Source: JAKFWF01 sp963732635 (GTDB taxonomy: Bacteria > Pseudomonadota > Alphaproteobacteria > Rhizobiales > Hyphomicrobiaceae). From it: DNA of 64,000 bases. The stretch lies in contig CAVTAL010000019.1 in the NCBI GenBank assembly GCA_963732635.1, positions 367,184 to 431,183 on the forward strand, read 5' to 3'. Below the pieces are notes generated by a model that saw nothing but the letters and a program-made list of their open reading frames with translations, had not been told where the DNA came from and ran no database searches. Within the stretch, counting starts at the first letter, position 1. Each line of letters begins with the position of its first letter. Position numbers and translations under genes: made by a program. This document shows positions 18,747 to 27,563 of this stretch, piece by piece.

Positions 18747-21018
18747 GGCATGCAAACCTGAGGGTCAATGGCTCCTGAGCGTTGATTTCAGCGTTGAGCT
18801 TGAGGATGCCGTTCGCATCTGCCCAGCGGATCTCCCTGGCCAACTCGCGCCCGGCACGCTCAAAAGTGATGCGGAACGCACGTCCAGATGAGGTCGACCA
18901 GGTCATCTCGCTGGAACCGAAGCCTTGGGCCTCGACTTGGAAACCGCATACTCCATCGACACGCCCCGATAGCGACCAGCGGCTCTCATTGACGCTGGCT
19001 ACCGGGTCGCCCGGCTGCAGAAGACCGGTCTGGCCGCGCGCTCTGAGTGCGACCGTTGCACGTGAGAATGCTGGATCAAGCGATACGTAGAGCGAGCTCT
19101 GATGACGGTTGGCGCCGAGTACACCGAGACTGCGGGCGCCATCGATTTCGAGCAAATCGGTATCGTCGAAACGGACGGTGGACAGCGAGCCTCGCCGCAG
19201 GATTGTCCAGGCGGAGACGTCAATCTGCTCGATCTCGACGCCAAAGAAGTCGTCGGCGACAGCGGCATAGCGCGAGGCTGGCACCGGGATTACGGGCGAT
19301 TTGCGAGCGAGGTCGACGAAATGCTTGATTGAGGCCAGCGCTGACGGCTTTTCGCCCGAGTACATGTGATAATAAAGATTGAACGGCTTCAGTCGCCGTG
19401 GCGTCTCGGTGTTTTTCAGCGTTTCTTCCAGCATGAAGAAGCCATAGTAGGGCCCGAGCCAGTCGTTGGTGTAGGTGTTTTCGTTGCTATTGACGGCGAA
19501 AATCTGCCGCTCGCGGCCGACCGGCCGGGAAATCGGCGGCACGTAGTAAACGGACGGATATTCGTTGTCGAGGCGGCTGTCGCCGCCGTTGATGTTGCGA
19601 ACTCCGGCGGCCCGGGTCGCGGCGATGGCGGCTTCGTGTGGCGTCGTATCGCCACTCCACAAATAGATCATAGCCTTCTTGCCCGGCGGGGCAAGGCTCT
19701 CCGACACGTTGAGCGCGCCCTGCACCTCCCGCGTGAGATCGAAGGGTTCCTTCAGGTAGGTGCGCGGTAGAATATTGGAGCCTGCAATGTATTTGTTGGA
19801 TTTGTCCGCCGTCATGTTCTTGCCAGCTGTCTTGAACAGCACGCTTCGGATCTTGTCGCCGATCGAAACCAGTGGCTTGGCCGCCTTCTCGATCAGCACT
19901 TCCTCGTCGGCGCGGCGATAGGTATCGAAATAGCCCCAATTGAACGGATGCGAATAGGTGTGGCTCGCCACTTCGACTTGCGGCAGGGCGTAGATTTTCC
20001 GGGCAATTTCGCGGCCAATCGCGGTGCCACCCAGATCCGGGATGACATCGCCGGCGATGACACCGACCGAGATCGGCAAATCGGGATACGGCGCGATCAC
20101 TTCGCGTCGGATCACTTCGGCGGAAAAGATCTGTGCGTCGCGGTAGGCTTCGATCTCGGAAACATTGTTCCAGCCATCGCCGTCGATATGGCTGAAGTAC
20201 ATTCTGCGTCCCATCAGCGTCGTGACGTCGGGAACGGGTATGCGGTCCTCGCCGAAAACTCTCTTGAAGAACGAGAAGGGATTGAGGATCCACAGATCAC
20301 GCTCCGAGTTGGGCTCGTGAAAAAGCGTGAATTCGTCGGACGCGTAGCCACCGGCAGGACTGCTCGTCACCAGCGCCGCCTCGAACACGCCTTCTCGTAC
20401 CGGCGCACTGACTGCCAGATGAACAACGGCCTTGCCTGGAATCGACGTGAAGACGCGGAAGTCTGGCAGCACCTTGTCGATGCCGTACTCGAAACCGACC
20501 ATTTCGCGGTCGTGCACTGTGACGCGGGCGCGGTGGGTGACGGCAATAAACTGGTTGGTGCGCTCAAGGCCCAGGCGAGCAAGAACTCGGCTGGCCGTGC
20601 GCTCGAGATTTGGTGGTTCGTCCGGCACCATTTCGGATAGGAACGCGTAACGGGTGCCAGCGGCAGTGACGGCATCGAGCCACGGCAAGTAGGTCTCGGC
20701 AGCCGCCATAGGTTCGATGAACCAGGTGAGCAGGCCACGATAGCGCCCCATCTCGGCCACCGAAGGCAGGGGGCCATTCACATCGGCATAGGCGATCTTG
20801 TAGCCGAGCCAATTGAGCGGCATCTCGGCGAATATGTGGATCCGGGACTTCTGCGGTGTCGCTTCGTGCCGGCTGTCGTATAGCGCCAAAATTTCGCGAC
20901 GCACGATGCGACCCGAATATTCGATGTCCAAGGCCGCCGCCGGGTGCAACGGCACCATCCCGGCCATGAACGCCAAGACGATGACAGCCAGAGTGGAAAA
21001 GTGTTGCCGTAGTCTCAT
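18739..21018 (-). CDS. pelA: PelA-like polysaccharide deacetylase without the hydrolase domain
   Basis: Predicted periplasmic de-N-acetylase that makes Pel cationic before export. The 759-residue protein has a signal peptide (to about residue 29) and a reductase-like fold with AEMPLNWLGY and YRGLLTWF. A deacetylase domain follows, with the catalytic and metal-binding blocks HIDGDG (277-282; Asp279, Asp281) and SHTYSH (352-357; His353, His357), then a C-terminal beta-rich region. Pseudomonas PelA (about 948 residues) begins with a GH166 hydrolase domain. Here that domain is missing, and four separate hydrolase-fold genes lie at the other end of the locus. It is first in the operon and divergent from rimK. 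Confidence 0.86.
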   Translation of the reverse strand: MRLRQHFSTLAVIVLAFMAGMVPLHPAAALDIEYSGRIVRREILALYDSRHEATPQKSRIHIFAEMPLNWLGYKIAYADVNGPLPSVAEMGRYRGLLTWFIEPMAAAETYLPWLDAVTAAGTRYAFLSEMVPDEPPNLERTASRVLARLGLERTNQFIAVTHRARVTVHDREMVGFEYGIDKVLPDFRVFTSIPGKAVVHLAVSAPVREGVFEAALVTSSPAGGYASDEFTLFHEPNSERDLWILNPFSFFKRVFGEDRIPVPDVTTLMGRRMYFSHIDGDGWNNVSEIEAYRDAQIFSAEVIRREVIAPYPDLPISVGVIAGDVIPDLGGTAIGREIARKIYALPQVEVASHTYSHPFNWGYFDTYRRADEEVLIEKAAKPLVSIGDKIRSVLFKTAGKNMTADKSNKYIAGSNILPRTYLKEPFDLTREVQGALNVSESLAPPGKKAMIYLWSGDTTPHEAAIAATRAAGVRNINGGDSRLDNEYPSVYYVPPISRPVGRERQIFAVNSNENTYTNDWLGPYYGFFMLEETLKNTETPRRLKPFNLYYHMYSGEKPSALASIKHFVDLARKSPVIPVPASRYAAVADDFFGVEIEQIDVSAWTILRRGSLSTVRFDDTDLLEIDGARSLGVLGANRHQSSLYVSLDPAFSRATVALRARGQTGLLQPGDPVASVNESRWSLSGRVDGVCGFQVEAQGFGSSEMTWSTSSGRAFRITFERAGRELAREIRWADANGILKLNAEINAQEPLTLRFACHE

Positions 21019-21241
21019 GGGTCTCGCGCCGGTTTGACGCTTCCTCTATGCCCGATTTGCCGCGCGACAGGAACCGGTAGTGGCCGCTTCGGCACGATAA
21101 GTCGCAGATGCGCAATACTGTTTGGCGAACTTGGCCGCAACCGCTGAATGAGATAGGCTCGACCCGCGAACGTGGCCCAGCAGCGGACGCCCGGCGACCG
21201 GTCCCCGGCAAGCTTGCACGCGACGACAAACGGAGACAGGG

Positions 21242-22150
21242 ATGCGGCTCGCCATGCTGGCGCGAAATCCAGCCCTTTACTCTCATCAGCGGATTGTGGC
21301 GGCAGCGCGGGCGCGCGGGCACCAGATTGATGTCATCAACACGCTGCATGTCCACATGAATATCACCTCGAACCGGCCGACCTTGCGGTATGGTGGCGGA
21401 ACTTTGCCACTGTACGACGCCGTGATTCCGCGTATTGGCGCCTCGATCACGCACTACGGTCTAGCGGTGCTGCGACAGTTCGAGATGCAAGGCGTCTATC
21501 CGTTGAACGAGAGCGTCGCCATCGGGCGGTCACGCGATAAGCTGCGCGCGCTGCAGATCCTGGCGCGCGAGGGGATCGGACTGCCGGTGACCGCGTTCGC
21601 GCACGATCCGCGCAAGGCGGAGGATGTGATCAAGGAAGTCGGCGGCACGCCGGTGGTGATCAAGCTGCTCGAAGGCACCCAGGGCATGGGCGTGATCTTG
21701 GCCGAGACCGAGGCGAGCGCCAAATCGATCATGGAGGCGTTCAGCGCCGCCAACGTCAATATCATGGTGCAGGAGTTCATTCGCGAGGCCGATGGCAACG
21801 ACATCCGTGCCTTCGTGGTTGGAGGCAATGTCGTGGCGGCAATGAAGCGGCGGGGAGCAAAAGGCGAGTTCCGATCCAATCTGCATCGCGGCGGCAAGGG
21901 CGAGGTCATCGATCTCCGCCGGGAAGAGATCGATACCGCCTTGCACTCGGCCCGGGCACTGGGTCTCAATGTCTGTGGCGTCGACATGTTGCGGTCGAGG
22001 CGCGGTCCGGTGGTTATGGAAGTGAACTCGTCACCGGGGCTTGAAGGCATTGAAAAAGCAACCGGGTTCGACATCGCCGGCAGCATCATTGCGTTCCTAG
22101 AGCGGCACGCAAAGCACGGCGAGACCGAAACCAAGGGGCATGGGGGATAG
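21242..22150 (+). CDS. rimK: RimK-type ATP-grasp L-glutamate ligase
   Basis: ATP-dependent ligase that adds glutamate residues to the C-terminus of ribosomal protein S6 or makes poly-glutamate. The 302-residue length matches RimK. Visible ATP-grasp features are PVVIKLLEGTQGMGV (ATP-binding strand and loop), VQEFIREADGNDIRAFVVGG and the metal-binding VMEVNSSPGLEGIE. The start is supported by GGAGACAGG just upstream. It leads a + strand run with the CoA-ligase pair (six-base gap) and the caspase-like gene. Confidence 0.93.
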   Translation: MRLAMLARNPALYSHQRIVAAARARGHQIDVINTLHVHMNITSNRPTLRYGGGTLPLYDAVIPRIGASITHYGLAVLRQFEMQGVYPLNESVAIGRSRDKLRALQILAREGIGLPVTAFAHDPRKAEDVIKEVGGTPVVIKLLEGTQGMGVILAETEASAKSIMEAFSAANVNIMVQEFIREADGNDIRAFVVGGNVVAAMKRRGAKGEFRSNLHRGGKGEVIDLRREEIDTALHSARALGLNVCGVDMLRSRRGPVVMEVNSSPGLEGIEKATGFDIAGSIIAFLERHAKHGETETKGHGG

Positions 22151-22156
22151 GGCAGC

Positions 22157-23299
22157 ATGAATTTCACTGAGCACGCCGGCAAGGTGGTGCTGGCGGCGGC
22201 GGGCATTCCGGTGCCGGCGGGCATCCTAGTCGAAAGCCCAGAGGCGGCAGCGGTTGCAGCAGGGCGGATCGGTGCGTGCGTAATCAAGGCCCAGGTTCCG
22301 GCTGGCAAGCGCGGCAAGGCTGGCGGTATTAAGCTGGCTTCGACACCGGATGAAGCCCGCGCGAAGACCGCCGAAATTCTTCGGCTCGAGATCGGCGGGC
22401 ATGCGGTTTGCCAGGTGCTGGTCGATCCGCAGATCGAGATCGCGCACGAATACTATGCGGCGGTGTTGAACGACCCGGCAACCAAGGGTCCGCTGTTGCT
22501 GTTCTCGTTCGAAGGCGGCATGGACATCGAGGAACTGGCAGCGACGCGGCCTGAGAGCCTGATCCGCATACCGGTCGATATCCGCACCGGGATCGGCGCG
22601 ACGGCGATTGCTGCTCGGCTCGGACAAGAAGTGCCGCAACGACCGGTAACGGCGATCGCCGACATCCTCGCCATGCTCTACGCGGCCTACGCGTCCAATG
22701 ATGCCGAGTTGTTGGAAATCAATCCGCTGGTGCTGACCCAATCGGGCGAACTGCTGGCGCTCGACTGCAAGCTGACGCTCGACGACGGTGCGATCCCCCG
22801 CCGCGAAGTGCTGGCATCGAGCGGTACGCCCGACAAGCTGACCGATCTCGAAACGCAGGCGCAAGCGCTGCATCTCAAATTCATCGAACTCGACGGCAAC
22901 GTCGGCGTGCTGGCGAACGGCGCGGGACTCACCATGACAACCATGGACGCGATTAGCCACTTCGGCGGCAAGCCCGCCAACTTCCTCGAGATCGGCGGCG
23001 AGAGCTACACCAAGTCGAAGCCGGCGCTGGAACTGGTGCTCGCCAACCCGAACGTGAAAGCGCTGCTCGTCAACTTCTGCGGTGCCTTCGCCCGCACCGA
23101 CGTTATGGCCGAGGGCGTTATCAACGCCTGGCTGGAGTTGAAACCGAAAATCCCGATCATCTTCACCATCCACGGCACCGGTGAGGACGAAGCGATCGCA
23201 ATGGTGCGCTTGCGGCTCGGCATCGAGCCCTACGACCTGATGGACGACGCGGTGAAGGCGGCGGTCGCGGCTGCCAAGGCCGGGGAGGCGCGGACATGA
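22157..23299 (+). CDS. Succinyl-CoA ligase-like beta subunit (ATP-grasp)
   Basis: A 380-residue ATP-grasp protein of the SucC/MtkA family, the nucleotide-binding subunit of a CoA ligase that forms acyl-CoA from a carboxylic acid, CoA and NTP. Features include KAQVPAGKRGKAGGI (ATP-binding loop), ELLEINPLVLT (metal-binding Glu and Asn) and a C-terminal ligase domain with NGAGLTMTTMDAI and LVNFCGAFARTDVMAEG. It is more divergent than the TCA-cycle SucC, so succinate, malate or another acid is possible. Its stop overlaps the alpha-subunit start by four bases. Confidence 0.82.
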   Translation: MNFTEHAGKVVLAAAGIPVPAGILVESPEAAAVAAGRIGACVIKAQVPAGKRGKAGGIKLASTPDEARAKTAEILRLEIGGHAVCQVLVDPQIEIAHEYYAAVLNDPATKGPLLLFSFEGGMDIEELAATRPESLIRIPVDIRTGIGATAIAARLGQEVPQRPVTAIADILAMLYAAYASNDAELLEINPLVLTQSGELLALDCKLTLDDGAIPRREVLASSGTPDKLTDLETQAQALHLKFIELDGNVGVLANGAGLTMTTMDAISHFGGKPANFLEIGGESYTKSKPALELVLANPNVKALLVNFCGAFARTDVMAEGVINAWLELKPKIPIIFTIHGTGEDEAIAMVRLRLGIEPYDLMDDAVKAAVAAAKAGEART

Positions 23300-24174
23300 T
23301 CATCCGTGGCAGTGCGAGCGTCCTCGTCATGGGGATTACCGGCAAACAGGGGACGTTCTGGGCCGAAAAGATGGCTGGCTACGGCACCCGCATTGTCGGC
23401 GGCACCAATCCGAAGCGGGCTGGCGAGACGCACATGGAGCGCCCCGTTTGGGCAACGGCGGTCGACGCCACCAATGCCGCGCCGATCGATTCGGCTGTGC
23501 TGTTCATTCCACCCTTCGGCGTGAAGGAAGCTCTGCTCGACGCCATCAATGCCGGCATCGGCAAAATAGTGTGCCTAACCGAGCACGTGCCGGTGCACGA
23601 CACCATGTATGCGCTGGCGGCAGCGCGCGAACGTGGTTGCCGGATCGTCGGGCCTAACACGGCGGGTCTCGTCACCACCGGTGAAAGCTTCGTTGGCTTC
23701 ATGCCAGCATTCAATGCGCGCGTGTTCAAGCCGGGTCGTATTGGCGTCGTCTCGCGCTCGGGTTCGCTAGGGACACTGGTGTGTTTAAACCTGGTGCAAG
23801 CCGGACTCGGCATCTCGTCGTTCATCGGCATCGGCGGCGATCCGATCATCGGCACAACCACGCGCGATGCCTTGGAGGAACTCGACCGCGATCCGGGGAC
23901 CGATGCAATCGCCCTCGTTGGCGAGATCGGCGGCGCCATGGAAGAGGACGCGGCGATCTATGCGTCGACGATGAAGAAGCCGGTTGCGGCCTTCATTGCC
24001 GGCGCAGCCTCGCCGCCGGGCAAGAAGATGGGCCACGCCGGCGCAATCGTCATGGGCGATAAGGGCTCTTACGCCGGTAAGAAGGGCGCGCTCGAAGCCG
24101 CCGGCATCACCGTGTGCCCGACGCCTAATGGTGTGCCGCTGGTGCTGAAAGAACGGTTGGGGATGAAGGGCTGA
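23296..24174 (+). CDS. Succinyl-CoA ligase-like alpha subunit
   Basis: A 292-residue CoA-binding subunit of the SucD family. The N-terminus has the CoA-binding Rossmann motif GITGKQGTFWAEKM, the centre has SRSGSLGT, and the phosphohistidine loop GKKMGHAGAIV places the catalytic histidine at residue 247. It starts inside the beta-subunit gene (ATGA overlap), the usual coupling for such pairs. The active site is intact, so the pair should be functional. The substrate remains open because the sequence is not a canonical TCA-cycle SucD. Confidence 0.83.
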   Translation: MIIRGSASVLVMGITGKQGTFWAEKMAGYGTRIVGGTNPKRAGETHMERPVWATAVDATNAAPIDSAVLFIPPFGVKEALLDAINAGIGKIVCLTEHVPVHDTMYALAAARERGCRIVGPNTAGLVTTGESFVGFMPAFNARVFKPGRIGVVSRSGSLGTLVCLNLVQAGLGISSFIGIGGDPIIGTTTRDALEELDRDPGTDAIALVGEIGGAMEEDAAIYASTMKKPVAAFIAGAASPPGKKMGHAGAIVMGDKGSYAGKKGALEAAGITVCPTPNGVPLVLKERLGMKG

Positions 24175-24177
24175 GAC

Positions 24178-24888
24178 ATGCGGTTCGCAGCATTAGTCGT
24201 CGTTTGTTTGATGCTGGTGCCGACTTCGGCGCATGCCGAGACGCTTGTTTTCAAAGCATCGCAGGCCGGCAAGGAAACGCTCGATCAAGGTGAGGGCGGT
24301 GGCAATCCGTTCGCCAGTTCGCTGATCGAAATCTTGTCGCGACCGTCAGCGAGGCTCGGCGACTTGCCGGCCGAGTTGCGTCGCTTAACCTTGGCCAAGA
24401 GCCGGGACTTCCAGTTGCCCGATGTGCCGCCGCAGGCGCCACCGGAGGATTGGGCGCTGGTGCCAGCCAAGTCTGGGGAACTGCGCAAGGCGCTGGTGCT
24501 GGTTGTCTCCGACTACGCGAAGTCGGGGGGCGCGCCGTCCCTTCCGGGTGTGGCGCATGACGCAAGCCGGGTCGCTGCCGCCCTCTCGAAAGCTGGTTTT
24601 GCGACCGAAATTGCCATTGATCTCGATCTGTTTGCGATGCGGCGGCGGCTCGATGCGTTTGCGTCCGAGACCAAGAATGCCGATGCCGCAGTGATCTATA
24701 CCACCGGGCACGGCGTCGAAGTTGGGGCCAAGATCTATCTGGTACCAGGCGGGTATCCGATTGCAGAAGGCAATCGCTCGCTCGCCGACAAGGCATTGCC
24801 GTTGCCGGAAATTGCTGCGGCCGTGCGCGCCCGGCGGATCAACCTCGTGTTCTACGGCGGTTGTCGCAACGATCCACTGGCACCGTAG
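24178..24888 (+). CDS. Secreted caspase-like (peptidase C14/metacaspase-type) protein
   Basis: A 236-residue protein with a signal peptide (MRFAALVVV to SAHA). The caspase fold begins near residue 104 (KALVLVVSDYAK). The catalytic pair is visible as TTGHGVE (His178) and FYGGCRND (Cys229), after which the protein ends almost at once. The segment before the fold (GGGNPFASSLIEIL) resembles the part that normally follows the catalytic cysteine in bacterial caspase-family proteins, as if the order were changed or only a piece had been kept. It lies three bases after the sucD-like stop. The target is unknown. Confidence 0.75.
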   Translation: MRFAALVVVCLMLVPTSAHAETLVFKASQAGKETLDQGEGGGNPFASSLIEILSRPSARLGDLPAELRRLTLAKSRDFQLPDVPPQAPPEDWALVPAKSGELRKALVLVVSDYAKSGGAPSLPGVAHDASRVAAALSKAGFATEIAIDLDLFAMRRRLDAFASETKNADAAVIYTTGHGVEVGAKIYLVPGGYPIAEGNRSLADKALPLPEIAAAVRARRINLVFYGGCRNDPLAP

Positions 24889-24892
24889 CGCT

Positions 24893-25303
24893 TTACACGC
24901 GGCCCTTGTCGAACTGCGTAACGCCCACCGGCACTTCGACCCAGGGCTGGCACGACGACGTCCATATATGGGTGCAGGGCTTCAGCCAGGACCGGTCGTC
25001 AAGGGTGCCAGCCTTGAGCACGGTCGCATTCGGCATGCCCTCTGGCTCGCTGGCGATTGAGGAGCCGCAATTGCCGCAGAACTTGCGGGCGAGTTTGCGA
25101 CCGCTCTCGGCTGTGTCGGTGTAGGACGCAAGTCGATCACCGCTGTAGGTGACGCCAGCGCGCGGCACAAGCACATTGACCGAGAAAGCCGAGCCCGACA
25201 CCCGCTGGCAATGCGTGCAGTGGCAAACCGAAGTGCCCTTGACTTCGCCGGTGCTTTCGTAGCGTACAGCACCGCACAGGCAGCCGCCGGAAATCTTGGT
25301 CAT
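24893..25303 (-). CDS. GFA-family (glutathione-dependent formaldehyde-activating-like) zinc protein
   Basis: 136 residues from an ATG preceded by AAGGAG at seven bases. Zinc-ligand cysteines follow the family pattern: GGCLCGAVRY (Cys8, Cys10), CHCTHC (Cys27, Cys29, Cys32) and FCGNCGSS (Cys76, Cys79). The GFA fold was named after an S-hydroxymethylglutathione synthase, but most members are uncharacterised, so only the fold and metal binding are secure. It converges on the caspase-like gene with a four-base gap. Confidence 0.88.
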   Translation of the reverse strand: MTKISGGCLCGAVRYESTGEVKGTSVCHCTHCQRVSGSAFSVNVLVPRAGVTYSGDRLASYTDTAESGRKLARKFCGNCGSSIASEPEGMPNATVLKAGTLDDRSWLKPCTHIWTSSCQPWVEVPVGVTQFDKGRV

Positions 25304-25486
25304 CGCCGTACTCCTTGCCCGTGCCATCGCCAACAGCCGGCAACAGTACCGCCATGGCCCACCGATGCAACCGAGTTGTCCGCCTGGACGTCGTGACCCT
25401 TCCAGGGTCGGTAGCAATGTGCTTCGATCCGGTCCAATGCAGGTAATGAGCGGCCAATGCCGCGCCAATCTCCCGAGAGGAACGCC

Positions 25487-26503
25487 ATGACAGCTTCGAG
25501 CCAGCCTTTGCGCATCGGCATCCTGGGCGCGGCGAAGATCGCCCGCGCCTTCACCAAAGCCGTTGCCGGAGCCGAGACGCTGAAGGTCACGGCCGTTGCC
25601 AGCCGCGATGCCGCGAACGCCGCCGCCTACGCCAAGGAGGAAGGTATTCCGCGTTCGTTCGGCTCCTACGATGCCTTAATCGCCGATCCGGATATCGACG
25701 CGATCTACAACCCGTTGCCGAACAACATGCACGCCGAGTGGTCGATCAAGGCGGTGGCCGCCGGCAAGCACGTGCTCTGCGAGAAGCCGCTGGCGGTTTC
25801 CGGCGCCGAGGCGCGTTCGATGTTCGAGGCTGCCAGGAAGCACAATGTGCATCTGGTCGAGGCCTACCCATACATGTCGCAGCCGCAGACGCTCAAGGTG
25901 CGCGAGTTGATGCGCAGTGGCGCCATTGGCAAGCCGCAGCTCATACGGTCGTGTTTCGGCATTCCGTTTTCGGACCCGACCAACATCCGGTTGAAGCCAG
26001 ACCTCGCTGGTGGCTCTCTGATGGATGCCGGCAGCTACGCGGTTAGTTTCGTGCGACTGGCCGCTGGCGAGCGGCCATCCAGGGTGCATGCAGTGGCACG
26101 CTGGAGTGAGACCGGGGTCGACCGCACGCTGGCCGGCACACTCGAATTCCCGAGCGGCCTGATTGCCCAGATCTCGTCGAGCTTCGCCACCTGTTATCAC
26201 CGACATGGCCTGATAGCGGGCGAAACCGGAACCATCGAGACGAATTACCTCAACCATCCGCCGATCGGCGGATCGGCCAACATCACCGTGCGTCGCGGCG
26301 CGTTCGCGACTGACCCGGCGGAAATTGTTTCGTTGCCCGATGGTAATGGCTTCCTCGCCGAGGCGCTGTCCTTCGCCCGGCTCGTCAAGGACGGGCCGGC
26401 GTTCTGGAACGGTGCCACGGCCGAGGAGTCGATCGATATCGCATTGACGCTCGAAGCACTGCTGCGCGCGGCGAGGTCGGGCAAGCCCGAGGCTGTCGGC
26501 TGA
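25487..26503 (+). CDS. Gfo/Idh/MocA-family NAD(P)-dependent oxidoreductase
   Basis: A 338-residue sugar or cyclitol dehydrogenase-type enzyme. The N-terminal Rossmann domain shows GILGAAKIARAF, the family's CEKPLAVSGAEA block holds the usual Glu-Lys-Pro with the catalytic lysine, and a C-terminal alpha/beta domain follows with GGSLMDAGSYAV. The start ATG is chosen for GAGAGGAA upstream; an earlier ATG lies in the promoter region of the divergent GFA gene. The substrate cannot be inferred. It stands alone. Confidence 0.88.
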   Translation: MTASSQPLRIGILGAAKIARAFTKAVAGAETLKVTAVASRDAANAAAYAKEEGIPRSFGSYDALIADPDIDAIYNPLPNNMHAEWSIKAVAAGKHVLCEKPLAVSGAEARSMFEAARKHNVHLVEAYPYMSQPQTLKVRELMRSGAIGKPQLIRSCFGIPFSDPTNIRLKPDLAGGSLMDAGSYAVSFVRLAAGERPSRVHAVARWSETGVDRTLAGTLEFPSGLIAQISSSFATCYHRHGLIAGETGTIETNYLNHPPIGGSANITVRRGAFATDPAEIVSLPDGNGFLAEALSFARLVKDGPAFWNGATAEESIDIALTLEALLRAARSGKPEAVG

Positions 26504-26609
26504 GCCTCGCACATCACTTCGTGATGCCCACATCGGGCGGGGTCATCTGCACGGATGGCTGCTGAAGCCGCTGGCGCGTTGGTCTTTCCCAATTGGTGCG
26601 CAGACGCGG

Positions 26610-27563
26610 CTACACCGTTGAGATAATTTCGCCGCTATCGAGCACGAAGATAACCTGCATGGCCAGACGTTTTGCGATGAGCAGGCCAGCCTTGGGGCCC
26701 ATCACCATATAGGCTGTGGCCCAAGCGTCAGCCGCCATGCAGGTTGGCGCAATCACTGAGACAGAGGCCAAATGGTTCTGCAGCGGTTGGTTGGTTTTGG
26801 GGTCGATCGTATGGGATATCAAACGGCCGTCATGCTCGCGCCAATGCCGATAGTTGCCTGAAGTGGCAACGGCCAAATCGGTCAGTTCAATGACTCCCAT
26901 GGCATCGCGCGCGAACCGGTCCGGACGCTCGTGCGCCACTGCCCACGCGGTGTTGTCGGGCTTGATGCCGCGCCCGCGCATGTCGCCGTCGATGCCAGCC
27001 AGCCATACCCTTATACCATGAGTATTCATCACGCGGCCCATCTCGTCGACAGCGAAGCCTTTGGCGATCCCACTGAGATCGAGTGAGATTGGTGTCAATT
27101 TCTTGGCGCGCCCGTTGGCTGCGTCGAGGAACAGCGCCTGACGCGCTGGCGTCCGCGCCCGCGACGTCAGCTCATGGATCCTGTCGCGATCAGGATTTGC
27201 GCCATACCGGCCAAATCCCCAGGCCCCGACGAGATCGCCAACTCCGATATCAAACGCACCGCTGGTCATTTGCTCGAAGCTCAAGGAGGCTTCCAGTACT
27301 GTCATCAACTCAGGCGGGATCGGCACCCACTCGTCAACCGGAGCTGAGTTCAATCGATTGAGATCGGAGTTCGGCTTCCATGTCGACATCTGCCGGTCAA
27401 CGCGGTCAACAGCAGCATAAATATCCTTTGCGAGGGCCTCAGCGTCGGTACTTTGCGGTGCATAGAACACCACGGAGTAGCGTGTACCCATCGTGGCGCC
27501 GTTTAGCGATTGGCGCTCGATGGACCCGTCATAGGCAGGCAAGGGCTCAGTAAGTGTCCTCAA
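26610..27563 (-). CDS. apbE: FAD:protein FMN transferase (ApbE)
   Basis: Transfers FMN from FAD onto threonine or serine of a target protein. The 317-residue protein has the ApbE features MGTRYSVVFYAP, SGAFDIGVGDLVGAWGF, LDLSGIAKGFAVD and SGNYRHW followed by ISHTIDPKTNQPL near the Mg site, and DAWATAYMVMG. The best start is a TTG overlapping the end of the PepSY reductase gene by 17 bases, with AGGGT upstream. No signal peptide or lipobox is visible from this start, unusual for an enzyme that often acts outside the cytoplasm. The neighbouring DUF2271 protein carries a matching target motif. Confidence 0.87.
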   Translation of the reverse strand: MRTLTEPLPAYDGSIERQSLNGATMGTRYSVVFYAPQSTDAEALAKDIYAAVDRVDRQMSTWKPNSDLNRLNSAPVDEWVPIPPELMTVLEASLSFEQMTSGAFDIGVGDLVGAWGFGRYGANPDRDRIHELTSRARTPARQALFLDAANGRAKKLTPISLDLSGIAKGFAVDEMGRVMNTHGIRVWLAGIDGDMRGRGIKPDNTAWAVAHERPDRFARDAMGVIELTDLAVATSGNYRHWREHDGRLISHTIDPKTNQPLQNHLASVSVIAPTCMAADAWATAYMVMGPKAGLLIAKRLAMQVIFVLDSGEIISTV

